This document shows positions 27,610 through 34,326 of a stretch of DNA of 64,000 bases, in pieces (the stretch's first letter is position 1; each line of letters begins with the position of its first letter). Both the position numbers and the translations under genes were made by a program. Source of the stretch: Shimazuella soli (GTDB taxonomy: Bacteria; Bacillota; Bacilli; Thermoactinomycetales; Thermoactinomycetaceae); NCBI RefSeq assembly GCF_022511585.1, contig NZ_JAKWBN010000003.1:310001-374000 (forward strand), read 5' to 3'. The notes under the pieces were generated by a model. It did not search any database, had not been told where the DNA came from, and was given only the letters and a program-made list of their open reading frames with translations.

Positions 27610-27769
27610 CCATACCCCTCCCAGCAAAGATAAACTCGACTTGATCTTTTTCAGGAGAAAATACATATTTTGCAGATTCATAAAAGGTGTAGCGTTCATC
27701 CATGCGAATATAATGAATAAAGTCCCGGACCACCTTACTATCTCCCTCAATTTGTAACTTTAAGCTCAT
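27566..27769 (-). CDS. 67-aa hypothetical protein (first gene of operon)
   Basis: ATG 27769 is preceded by GAGGGGATAAAA. M-S-L-K-L-Q-I-E-G-D start, then V-x-x-F-I-x-x-I-R-M, and a beta-like C-terminal half (Y-V-F-S-P ... V-E-F-I-F). Not recognised. A full-length but nonsense-broken paralogue exists at 19054-19272, also divergent from an XRE gene fragment, so the pairing of this gene with an XRE regulator seems to be kept in two places. Confidence 0.65.
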   Translation of the reverse strand: MSLKLQIEGDSKVVRDFIHYIRMDERYTFYESAKYVFSPEKDQVEFIFAGRGMDDTSGYETDRERVG

Positions 27770-27870
27770 TTTTATCCCCTCTTCCTGCTTGGTAAATCTA
27801 ACTTTACTTGGCTTAATTTTAATCGGGCTCCCCTATTTTTACTAATCCGAAATATCAGAACAATATACAG

Positions 27871-27911
27871 TTGACTTCCTAATTTTCGGAATGTTATACC
27901 TGTAATTAGGA
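27871..27911 (+). promoter_or_regulatory. promoter and possible operator of the XRE-TPR gene
   Basis: TTGACT (27871-27876), 18 bases, TATACC (27895-27900). An inverted repeat TCCTAATT (27877-27884) / AATTAGGA (27904-27911) brackets the -10, as an autoregulatory site would. Confidence 0.55.
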
Positions 27912-27957
27912 GAATAAACAGTAGATGGGGTACTATCTACCGTAGGAGAGATCAAAG

Positions 27958-29283
27958 TTGCTTGATCTTGTTCGAATTGGTGGGATTTTACGTGCAGAAC
28001 GGAAAAAACTAGGCAAAAGTATTGAGAGGATGGCTGAGGAAATTGCTCTAGGCGGTACAACGATCAGCTTGATAGAGCGGGGAATGCCAACTGTTAGCCT
28101 AGAGAAATATCAGTATTATGCCGAGAAGTTAGGCAAAGGCATCTTATTTGGGATGGCTAGTGAAGCGGATAAGAAAATTATTGCTTTGAAAGAGAAGTTA
28201 GAAGATATTGAGGAAACTTTGCTTGGGAATCCAGAAAAGGCATTTCTCGACTTAGGAAAATTAAATCAAACAGAAGAAATAGAGAGCATTCCGATTTTAC
28301 AGCCCAATGTTTATTATTTAAAAGGAAGATGTTACTCGGCTCAAAAAGATTGGAAATGGGCAATGGATTCTTTTTTACAAGCGATTCATATCGCAGAAGC
28401 GCAACCAGAGTTAGCAGTAGATGAGCTAATACCTAGGTGTTTTTTGAATTTGGGTATTGTTTATTATCACCAAGACCAGTTTCATCAAGCTTTGACTTCT
28501 ACAGTTAAAGGATTGGATTATTACGAGCATAGCGAAGATCGAGGATTTCACTATGGGCTACTCCTACTCAACAAGAGCATTTATTTAGAACGGTTAAACT
28601 TGTTGGAAAAAGCCCTGCTCTGTGTCGAAGAACTAGAAAAACATATTAAGATTAACCTTTCACTTGATCAAGAATTTCGTATATCGGTCATTATCCAAAT
28701 GTATACATTGTATGCAACGATCTTAAACAAGCTACGCATGAATGAACGAGCATTGGAATATGCAAAAAAAGGGATTCGGTTAGCACGGACTAACCATAGC
28801 TATGATCACTTATTTAGACTGTGGGCTCAAATCAGTATTATATATGAAAGTTTAGGTGATCTAGTTAATGCAGAAAGGTATTATTTAAAAGCATTAGAAT
28901 TAGAGCCTAACTTGCAAGACAAAGAAAATCTTTTTCCGTTTGCTTTTGTTCACTTTGCAAAGCTATTAATTGGAAAACAACAATGGGGCAAGTCAAAACA
29001 ATTGATTGAGCGTTCCATTAAAATCTGTCGGAAAATTAAAGATAACTGGCTTCTTGTACAATCTTGTTTAGTTTTTGGAGAGTGGTATATACAACAAAGT
29101 CAATATGATCAGGCTGTTCCCTATTGTCTTGAAGCAGAAAAGATTGCAAGGGAGTATGCATTTGATGAGTTAATCACCAAAAGCATGACGAGTTTATGCA
29201 ATTGTTATGATGCTTTACAAGACGAAACTAATTTCTTAACATATGCAACAAAGTTATATCGTTCAGAGAGAGGAGTTAGCTAA
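27958..29283 (+). CDS. XRE-family regulator with TPR domain (RRNPP-like)
   Basis: 441 aa. TTG start with TAGGAGAG 8 bases before it. Residues 1-65 form an XRE helix-turn-helix (I-L-R-A-E-R-K-K-L-G-K-S, then I-S-L-I-E-R-G-M-P). From about residue 75 to the end are helical TPR-type repeats (Y-Y-L-K-G-R-C-Y-S-A; L-N-L-G-I-V-Y-Y-H-Q-D; A-Q-I-S-I-I-Y-E-S-L-G-D; A-E-R-Y-Y-L-K-A-L-E-L-E-P). This is the plan of PlcR, NprR, AimR and other RRNPP regulators, which bind short peptides in the TPR cavity. A 20-residue ORF starts two bases after its stop. The divergent operon is a likely target, by position. Confidence 0.8.
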   Translation: MLDLVRIGGILRAERKKLGKSIERMAEEIALGGTTISLIERGMPTVSLEKYQYYAEKLGKGILFGMASEADKKIIALKEKLEDIEETLLGNPEKAFLDLGKLNQTEEIESIPILQPNVYYLKGRCYSAQKDWKWAMDSFLQAIHIAEAQPELAVDELIPRCFLNLGIVYYHQDQFHQALTSTVKGLDYYEHSEDRGFHYGLLLLNKSIYLERLNLLEKALLCVEELEKHIKINLSLDQEFRISVIIQMYTLYATILNKLRMNERALEYAKKGIRLARTNHSYDHLFRLWAQISIIYESLGDLVNAERYYLKALELEPNLQDKENLFPFAFVHFAKLLIGKQQWGKSKQLIERSIKICRKIKDNWLLVQSCLVFGEWYIQQSQYDQAVPYCLEAEKIAREYAFDELITKSMTSLCNCYDALQDETNFLTYATKLYRSERGVS

Positions 29284-29284
29284 T

Positions 29285-29347
29285 ATGTATGATGGTGGTG
29301 GTTCTACTGTTCCTGAGGGAGAACAATGGCATGTTATTTTTTGGTGA
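29285..29347 (+). CDS. 20-residue peptide ORF after the TPR regulator
   Basis: ATG 29285 follows AGGAG (29271-29275, inside the regulator gene) at 9 bases. The product starts M-Y-D-G-G-G and ends W-H-V-I-F-W, with no signal peptide. A second copy at 30711-30770 keeps G-G-G, P-x-G, W and I-F. Position, coupling and the second copy suggest a cognate signal peptide of the leaderless kind. Too short to prove by eye. Confidence 0.5.
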   Translation: MYDGGGSTVPEGEQWHVIFW

Positions 29348-29349
29348 AA

Positions 29350-29378
29350 TGCGACAAGGGGACGGTTCTCCTGTCGCA
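29350..29378. repeat. REP-like palindrome copy 2
   Basis: TGCGACA...GGGGACGGTTCTCC...TGTCGCA, starting two bases after the peptide stop. Confidence 0.8.
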
Positions 29379-29399
29379 CAATCGTTTATATGAAAAGTA

Positions 29400-29692
29400 A
29401 TGCTAGTTAAATTTTTAAAAGATACTAGGAATACCGATATTGAAAGAATAGATTGGGGAATTTGCACCACATTAAAAAAGATAAGTGTAGATGAAATGTT
29501 TATTTTTAAGAATGGTGAAGAATCCATCATTCTTTCTTGCCCTGCCAATTCTATGGACAAGTAAGACTTTTTTAGAGCACAGTGCGACACGAGAACCGTC
29601 CCCAATGTCGCACTACTAAAACCACGCATGATGGAGTGAAGTACTGTCCAGAGTGTGGGGCGGAAGATTTCAGTGAAATGAAAGAGACTTAG
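29400..29692 (+). pseudogene. broken small gene with zinc-ribbon-like end
   Basis: A 54-codon frame (29400-29564) reads M-L-V-K-F-L-K-D-T-R and is followed, in another frame and beyond an inserted palindromic repeat, by K-Y-C-P-E-C-G-A-E-D-F-S-E up to TAG at 29690. The parts may have been one gene split by the repeat, or unrelated scraps. No ribosome site precedes the ATG. Confidence 0.35.
29582..29613. repeat. REP-like palindrome copy 3 (reverse orientation)
   Basis: GTGCGACA-CGAGAACCGTCCCCAA-TGTCGCAC; the core is the complement of copies 1 and 2. Confidence 0.8.
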
Positions 29693-29694
29693 GA

Positions 29695-29720
29695 AGAGGG
29701 GAGTTTTGCTCCCTTTTCTG
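29695..29720 (+). terminator. short terminator
   Basis: AGGGGAG-ttttg-CTCCCTTTTCT; six to seven paired bases then T-rich. Confidence 0.6.
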
Positions 29721-29766
29721 ATATAAATAGTATAAATATCAAAAAACATTTTTAGGAGCGATTCTA

Positions 29767-30327
29767 TTGTACTTTTCCTCGGTTGAAAGCTTTTTACAAG
29801 GTTTGAAACCATCGTGTTATGAGAATCGTATGAAGTTAACTGCTGCCCAAGTGTACGAGCTAAGAGTCTATCCTCAGTATGAGGATAACGACGAGTTTAC
29901 TTTATATTTTTGTGACGAAGGGCTAAAGCAACAATTCTTAAACTCCATAGCTGGAAAGGATCGTACCAGCTCGGAATACATAAAACTCTTTGGTGATGTG
30001 CTCGGATATCCACCAAAGGCTACAGCTTTTTTTGCGGATTATCAAGTGAAGCGAAAGCAAAATATGAAGGAAGCTTCTCGGTATTTTCAAAGTGTTAAAG
30101 TCAATATGTTGTATTGTGGTGTTCAATTTATGAGTCATGTTGAAAACATAGAAGAAAACACTTTATGGTTATGGGAGCGTTATCGGCATAACAGTCCACT
30201 GAAGCTCAAGGTGTTTTATGAAGAGGAACCTGTACAAATTGTTGTTCATTATCGAGATTTTGATGAATTAAAGTATGGAACAGAGCAGTGTGCCCAGTTT
30301 CTTCATTTCAAGCCTGTGTATACATAA
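29767..30327 (+). CDS. hypothetical protein, member of a local decayed family
   Basis: 186 aa. TTG 29767 follows TAGGAGCG at 9 bases. Not recognised. Soluble, aromatic, with Y-F-S-S-V-E-S-F-L-Q-G-L-K-P at the start and V-N-M-L-Y-C-G-V-Q-F, W-L-W-E-R-Y, L-K-V-F-Y-E-E-E in the second half. Two broken relatives follow: a 3' fragment at 30360-30631 and a 5' fragment at 31038-31175. It may belong to the regulon of the TPR regulator upstream, but that rests on position only. Confidence 0.6.
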   Translation: MYFSSVESFLQGLKPSCYENRMKLTAAQVYELRVYPQYEDNDEFTLYFCDEGLKQQFLNSIAGKDRTSSEYIKLFGDVLGYPPKATAFFADYQVKRKQNMKEASRYFQSVKVNMLYCGVQFMSHVENIEENTLWLWERYRHNSPLKLKVFYEEEPVQIVVHYRDFDELKYGTEQCAQFLHFKPVYT

Positions 30328-30359
30328 CTATTATACGTAAGCCCATTAATCCATATTTA

Positions 30360-30631
30360 GAGCTGCAAAGAGTAGGTCTGCATTATTGTGGTATACATTG
30401 TGCTAGTTCCATAGGGACAGTGAGTGAAGATGTAAATTGACTTTGGAGAAATTACCTCTATCCTGAGCTGGACAAGCTCCAGATTTGTTATGGAACTGAG
30501 GGATCAAAACAAGAATAACCATTCCATATGAAGATTACTCTACTTTACAACTAGTTAATCAGATTCTTTTCTCTACGATGCACTTGTTACTGGAACATAA
30601 CAAAAGATCATTGAATTTGGCTACTGTTTAA
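30360..30631 (+). pseudogene. 3' remnant of a paralogue of the 186-aa gene
   Basis: Frame from 30360 reads R-V-G-L-H-Y-C-G-I-H-C then TGA then L-W-R-N-Y-L-Y-P-E-L-D-K-L-Q-I-C-Y-G-T-E, matching M-L-Y-C-G-V-Q-F ... L-W-E-R-Y ... L-K-L-K-V-F-Y-E-E of the intact gene. After a frame change it continues I-T-I-P-Y-E-D-Y-S-T-L, like I-V-V-H-Y-R-D-F-D-E-L. One stop and one frameshift mark it as dead. Confidence 0.65.
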
Positions 30632-30674
30632 GTTTTTATTTTGATTAAGAGAGCGATTCTATTGTATCTTGACC

Positions 30675-30700
30675 ATGTGACAAGAGAACTGTCCCCAATG
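30675..30700. repeat. REP-like palindrome copy 4, half lost
   Basis: TGTGACAAGAGAACTGTCCCCAATG lacks the closing arm; core differs from the others at one base (ACTGTCCCC for ACCGTCCCC). Confidence 0.6.
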
Positions 30701-30710
30701 CCCGCAAATT

Positions 30711-30770
30711 ATGTGTGGTGGTGGGGATGGTGATCCTGCGGGAGACCATTGGTATGCCATTTTCCGATAG
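30711..30770 (+). CDS. second 19-residue peptide ORF, probably decayed copy
   Basis: Reads M-C-G-G-G-D-G-D-P-A-G-D-H-W-Y-A-I-F-R. It aligns to the peptide ORF at 29285 with one codon gap (G-G-G, P-x-G, W, I-F) but has no ribosome site; a truncated repeat sits where one would be. No TPR gene precedes it. Confidence 0.4.
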   Translation: MCGGGDGDPAGDHWYAIFR

Positions 30771-30791
30771 ATGGAAATATGATGTATTTTA

Positions 30792-30823
30792 TGCGACAAA
30801 TAGAACCGTCCCCAATGTCGCAC
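30792..30823. repeat. REP-like palindrome copy 5 (reverse orientation)
   Basis: TGCGACA-AATAGAACCGTCCCCAA-TGTCGCA. Lies 21 bases after the second peptide ORF, as copy 2 lies after the first. Confidence 0.8.
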
Positions 30824-31037
30824 ATTACTTCTTGAAGTTGAGCGTCTTGACGACGGGAATCTCGTTGCGAGACATGCCAGCTCCTCATGTGACTTGAGGT
30901 CTGAATAATACAGACCAACCCTATTTAAGATTATACATTTTGTTTTCATTCTTTTCTATTTAATAATGAAAATCCTAGCCTCCATAGTATGTATGCTGTG
31001 GATGGGTTTATCAAACATTGTGCCTATGTCACGCATA

Positions 31038-31175
31038 TTGTACCTTTCCTCGGTTGAAAGCTTTTTTCAAGGTTTGAAACCATCTGAGAATCGTATGAAG
31101 TTAACTTCATATAATGGTGAACAGCTAAGTCAAAATAATAGAAAATTCCATGTTTTTGATCAGGGTCTGATATAA
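31038..31175 (+). pseudogene. 5' remnant of a paralogue of the 186-aa gene
   Basis: Bases 31038-31110 repeat 29767-29845 almost exactly, apart from a short deletion in the S-C-Y-E-N-R segment. The frame reads L-Y-L-S-S-V-E-S-F-F-Q-G-L-K-P-S-E-N-R-M, then diverges and stops at 31175. No ribosome site was kept. Confidence 0.7.
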
Positions 31176-31214
31176 TCAATTAGTACTATTGGCTCAACTA
31201 TCACTGGAGCATCT

Positions 31215-31811
31215 GTGAAACGACCAGTACTTACTACCCTTCGGGGAAAATACGTTCAATTGGTTCCGCTTGCTGAGGTGCATGCTGCAGGATTGTGGTG
31301 CGCAGTAGGGAGAGACTCAGGAATCTGGAACTGGTTTACCAGCAATCCCCAATCTCCTGAGGAAATGAAGCAGTACATCGCAAAAGCAGACTGTGCCTTT
31401 TCTAAAGGGGAAAGGCTCCCCTTCGCCTGCATTATTAATGGCGAAGTAGCTGGCTCCACTTCCTATCGTCACATTGAGGTGTCGAATAGTCGACTCGAGA
31501 TCGGTTCGACTTTTTTCGGCAGCAAATTTCAAGGTGGGCCCTACAACGTAGAGAGTAAGCTTCTCCTTCTAGATCATGCATTCAATGAGCTAGAAGTAAA
31601 CAGAGTAGAAACGATCGTTGCTGTTGAAAACTCTCGCTCGCAACATGCAGTTGAAAAGCTGGGCTTTAAGCTGGAAGGAACACTGCGGCAATATATCAAA
31701 CAAGTAAGCGGTTCAGCAGATGTGAGGATGTACAGCATTCTTCGTGATGAGTGGCCTGAAAAAAGGCCCCTGCTCGTCGACCGGATCAAGCAGAAAAGCA
31801 CATGCTTGTAA
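31215..31811 (+). CDS. GNAT family N-acetyltransferase (RimJ/RimL type)
   Basis: 198 aa, cytosolic, acetyl-CoA dependent. GTG start with GGAGC upstream. Shows the RimJ/RimL layout: L-R-G-K-Y-V-Q-L-V-P-L at the start, G-S-T-S-Y-R-H-I in the middle strand, and V-N-R-V-E-T-I-V-A-V-E-N-S-R-S-Q-x-A-V-E-K-L-G-F-K-x-E-G-T-L-R, the acetyl-CoA and dimer region. The substrate could be a protein N-terminus, an antibiotic or a metabolite. Somewhat richer in GC than neighbours. A hairpin with arms CGAGTCA / TGACTCG follows. Confidence 0.85.
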   Translation: MKRPVLTTLRGKYVQLVPLAEVHAAGLWCAVGRDSGIWNWFTSNPQSPEEMKQYIAKADCAFSKGERLPFACIINGEVAGSTSYRHIEVSNSRLEIGSTFFGSKFQGGPYNVESKLLLLDHAFNELEVNRVETIVAVENSRSQHAVEKLGFKLEGTLRQYIKQVSGSADVRMYSILRDEWPEKRPLLVDRIKQKSTCL

Positions 31812-31828
31812 GTGATCGTTGAGCGGTA

Positions 31829-31860
31829 CGAGTCAGCCTCCTAACAGTTAGGTTGACTCG
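31829..31860 (+). terminator. hairpin after acetyltransferase
   Basis: CGAGTCAgCCT-cctaacagtt-AGGtTGACTCG; the tail is only moderately T-rich. Confidence 0.6.
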
Positions 31861-31884
31861 TGCCTGATATTTTAAACACTAAAG

Positions 31885-31926
31885 AAAAACGCCAACTTTC
31901 CCTTTTTCAAAGGATAGAATGGCGTT
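31885..31926 (-). terminator. terminator of the MerR gene
   Basis: Minus orientation: AACGCCA ... TGGCGTTTTTC with an inner TCCTTT/AAAGGGA stem. Confidence 0.75.
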
Positions 31927-31994
31927 GTAGAAAGATTATTTGACATTGTTAATGGTAATGAATGAGAAGGTTCGATCCACGGAAATAGTTATTG

Positions 31995-32729
31995 TTATAT
32001 ATGTGCCATGGCCGTTTTTATATATTGATAGAGCTCCTTGTCTACCCCATACTGCAAGGCATTACCTGCATTCTCTGCATGAAAACGTTCCGCTGCTTGG
32101 ACGATCTCCATGTCACCGCCAGTAAACATGTTGGTCAATTCCTTCCAACGTTTTGCTAATTTTACGGCTGTTGGGCTTTCAGGTGGTGTATTCTTTTTCA
32201 TTTCCTCCTGTACGTTTGCAATCAATTCTTTCCACTCATTTTCGATTTGTTGTCTTTTTTCTGGACTCCATTGTGCGGTTTGATTTTTCATTTCCTCTAG
32301 TTGTGCTTGAGTAAAGTATTTCTCTACACTCATTTGAATCACCTCAATTAATTTTATAAATTGTTCTGTTTTGACTTCTTGTTGAGCATGAAGCAATTTA
32401 TAGATTCCCTCTAATCTACTCCGCAGCTCTTCTTGCAGACGAATATGCTCTTTTACACTTTCTAACTGCATTTTGATAACTTTAATCGGGTCAAAATTCG
32501 GATTTTCCATGGCTTCTTTTATTTCATCTAAAGAAAAACCTAACTGTTTGAGAGACAGTATTTGTTGTAGCTTCACGATATCCATTTCGGCATAGAGTCT
32601 ATGGCCTGTATCGGAATACTGTGAAGGGGAAAATAATCCAATCTGGTCATAATGATGGAGGGTTCGAACTGTAAGCCCAGTCTGTTTAGCAAGTTCTCCT
32701 ACTTTCCAATGCTTTTTAGTTATTTTCAT
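31995..32729 (-). CDS. MerR family regulator with TipAS domain
   Basis: 244 aa. N-terminal winged helix of MerR type (W-K-V-G-E-L-A-K-Q-T-G-L-T-V-R-T-L-H-H-Y-D-Q-I-G-L), a coiled coil (about 75-115), and a C-terminal helical domain of the TipAL antibiotic-recognition type (K-Y-F-T-x-x-Q-L-E-E-M, W-K-E-L-I, A-x-R-W-x-E-L). Relatives include Mta and SkgA, which bind drugs or act in stress. Its own promoter has the 19-base spacer that MerR proteins act on, so autoregulation is likely. No efflux gene lies next to it. Confidence 0.9.
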   Translation of the reverse strand: MKITKKHWKVGELAKQTGLTVRTLHHYDQIGLFSPSQYSDTGHRLYAEMDIVKLQQILSLKQLGFSLDEIKEAMENPNFDPIKVIKMQLESVKEHIRLQEELRSRLEGIYKLLHAQQEVKTEQFIKLIEVIQMSVEKYFTQAQLEEMKNQTAQWSPEKRQQIENEWKELIANVQEEMKKNTPPESPTAVKLAKRWKELTNMFTGGDMEIVQAAERFHAENAGNALQYGVDKELYQYIKTAMAHI

Positions 32730-32766
32730 CTCCTCATTTCGCGCGAGTGATTTTACCGGTAACCTT

Positions 32767-32797
32767 ACTATACGACCTGACGTTACGTTGGGATCAA
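32767..32797 (-). promoter_or_regulatory. MerR-type promoter, 19-base spacer
   Basis: Minus strand: TTGATC (32797-32792), exactly 19 bases, TATAGT (32772-32767). The over-long spacer is the hallmark of MerR-activated promoters. Confidence 0.75.
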
Positions 32798-32964
32798 GAC
32801 TTTTTTATTATTTTTTGATTTGAAAAGTCCTTTCGTCTCCATAAAAAATATTGAATATAATCATAATTTTGGAAAAGTTATGTCGCATGATGCGAAAGAG
32901 CTATTCTATTTATTTCAAGATATGGAGTGCTATAAATTGTTTTATTATCGTTATCCTGCTTTTT

Positions 32965-32973
32965 TGTTATACT
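32965..32973 (+). promoter_or_regulatory. extended -10 promoter
   Basis: TG-T-TATACT (32965-32973), 41 bases before the start at 33014; the paralogue at 26.5 kb also has an extended -10. Confidence 0.5.
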
Positions 32974-33013
32974 TTTTACATGCAGGGTGATGTCTCTTAG
33001 TAAAGGACTTGTG

Positions 33014-33415
33014 ATGAGCGATTTGTTCGCAATGGAAGCCTTCTTTCGTGAGATGGATAAGCTTGGCGGTTTTCAGACGAGTGCGTCGGTCAGGAAGCTT
33101 TTTAACGAGCCTACAGTCAATGGCTTGTGCTTGGGTTCAGACCTCGCAAAAACGTTCAACCAGTCGCGGAACCATCCAGTAAATATTCAGATTCGAAGTA
33201 TTATTTCAGAAGGGATGCTGTTCTTCGAGTGGGGTTACTCTTTCGGAGGATGCATCAAGCCCGAAGTGCTGAAAGATGGTTATTGGATTGGATACACTGT
33301 CAACCTAAATGGCATGACCGACGGTCAGATCGCATGGGTGGAGAGTGTTTCGGATTTCTGGTTCATTCGAAAGCAAGGAGCCAGCTATCGTTGGTTCCAA
33401 TTTTCTAAGAAATAA
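33014..33415 (+). CDS. hypothetical protein, paralogue of the gene at 26.5 kb
   Basis: 133 aa. ATG 33014 follows AAAGGA at 8 bases; the earlier ATG at 32987 has no site. Not recognised. C-terminal half matches the 26545 gene (E-G-M-L-F-F, S-F-G-G-C-I-K-P-E, Y-T-V-N-L-N, Q-I-A-W-V-E-S, F-W-F-I-R-K); the N-terminal halves differ much more, so the C-terminal half is the conserved domain. No signal or membrane helix. Ends in a large hairpin like that of its paralogue. Confidence 0.6.
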   Translation: MSDLFAMEAFFREMDKLGGFQTSASVRKLFNEPTVNGLCLGSDLAKTFNQSRNHPVNIQIRSIISEGMLFFEWGYSFGGCIKPEVLKDGYWIGYTVNLNGMTDGQIAWVESVSDFWFIRKQGASYRWFQFSKK

Positions 33416-33473
33416 GTATCCTTCGGAGTGAACCTCAGCCTTTTTGGATCAGAAGGCATTCTCCTGTGTGAAC

Positions 33474-33528
33474 CGCCCCCTTACAGGATCAACCTTGGTT
33501 AGGCTTGGTTTTTGTATGGGGGCGACGC
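33474..33528 (+). terminator. long GC-rich hairpin, second copy
   Basis: CGCCCCCTTACA / TGTATGGGGGCG with one mismatch, and an inner CCTTGGTTAGG segment. Resembles 26957-27013 in arms, length and loop. Confidence 0.65.
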
Positions 33529-33684
33529 AATTATATGAAAAAAGCTTAAATAACAGGAAAATCCCGCGTTTTCGATCTAGCGATATCCTCAAAAAGATGA
33601 TATTTCAATATTTGCTATAATCCTAATAGGAATAATTGCATTTACAGAAGTTGTTATTTATACAGATGGAAGGGAGATTATGAA

Positions 33685-34149
33685 ATGGATAAATATATTA
33701 TAAAACAGGCAGATTTGTCCGATTTAGATTACGTAGCACAGTTATTCGATCAGTATCGGGTATTTTATAATCAAACATCAGATTTAGAGGGTGGTAGAAA
33801 ATTCATTCGAGAAAGAATGGAGAACTACCAATCTGTTATTTTTTTAGCATTAGAAAACGAAAAAAGTAAGGTTTATCCATTAGGATTTGTTCAATTGTAT
33901 CCGTCTTTTTCATCTGTTTCTATGAAAAAACTTTGGATTTTAAACGATTTATATGTAGAAGTTTCTGCAAGAAAGAGAGGAATCGCAAGACAATTAATGG
34001 CCAGAGCAATTGATTATGCAAGTGAAACAGGAGCCAAAGGCTTGATTTTGGAAACTGCTGTTACGAATCATCAAGCGAAAAGACTGTATGAATCAATAGG
34101 GTATAAAAAAGATGTCCATAGCGATCACTATGAATTCATTTTGAAATAA
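33685..34149 (+). CDS. GNAT family N-acetyltransferase
   Basis: 154 aa. GGAAGGGAGA upstream. Classic GNAT motif A: L-Y-V-E-V-S-A-R-K-R-G-I-A-R-Q-L-M, then A-K-G-L-I-L-E-T-A-V-T-N-H-Q-A-K-R-L-Y-E-S-I-G-Y-K. Substrate unknown. It has its own transcription unit before the his operon, and AT-rich codon use like the core genome. Confidence 0.88.
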   Translation: MDKYIIKQADLSDLDYVAQLFDQYRVFYNQTSDLEGGRKFIRERMENYQSVIFLALENEKSKVYPLGFVQLYPSFSSVSMKKLWILNDLYVEVSARKRGIARQLMARAIDYASETGAKGLILETAVTNHQAKRLYESIGYKKDVHSDHYEFILK

Positions 34150-34326
34150 ACAATCATTTGAATCTATATATACTTCTTTTGTTAGTCCATATTCCATACA
34201 TAACTTGATCATCATTTCACAATAATGATGTATCTTTTTCTGCATGTTGTAGCCATACTTGTTGTATTATGTTACAATAACTAACAATTACTTTAATACA
34301 TTAGCATACTAAAGCGAGTGTGAAAA

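Noticed and set aside
32884-32897. Another copy of the palindromic repeat (TGTCGCATGATGCGA)
   Set aside because: Has a TCGCAT/ATGCGA dyad but lacks the GGGGACGGTTCT core.
34150-34326. T-box or attenuator before hisZ
   Set aside because: No GGTGGTACCACG-like sequence, no terminator hairpin with a T run.
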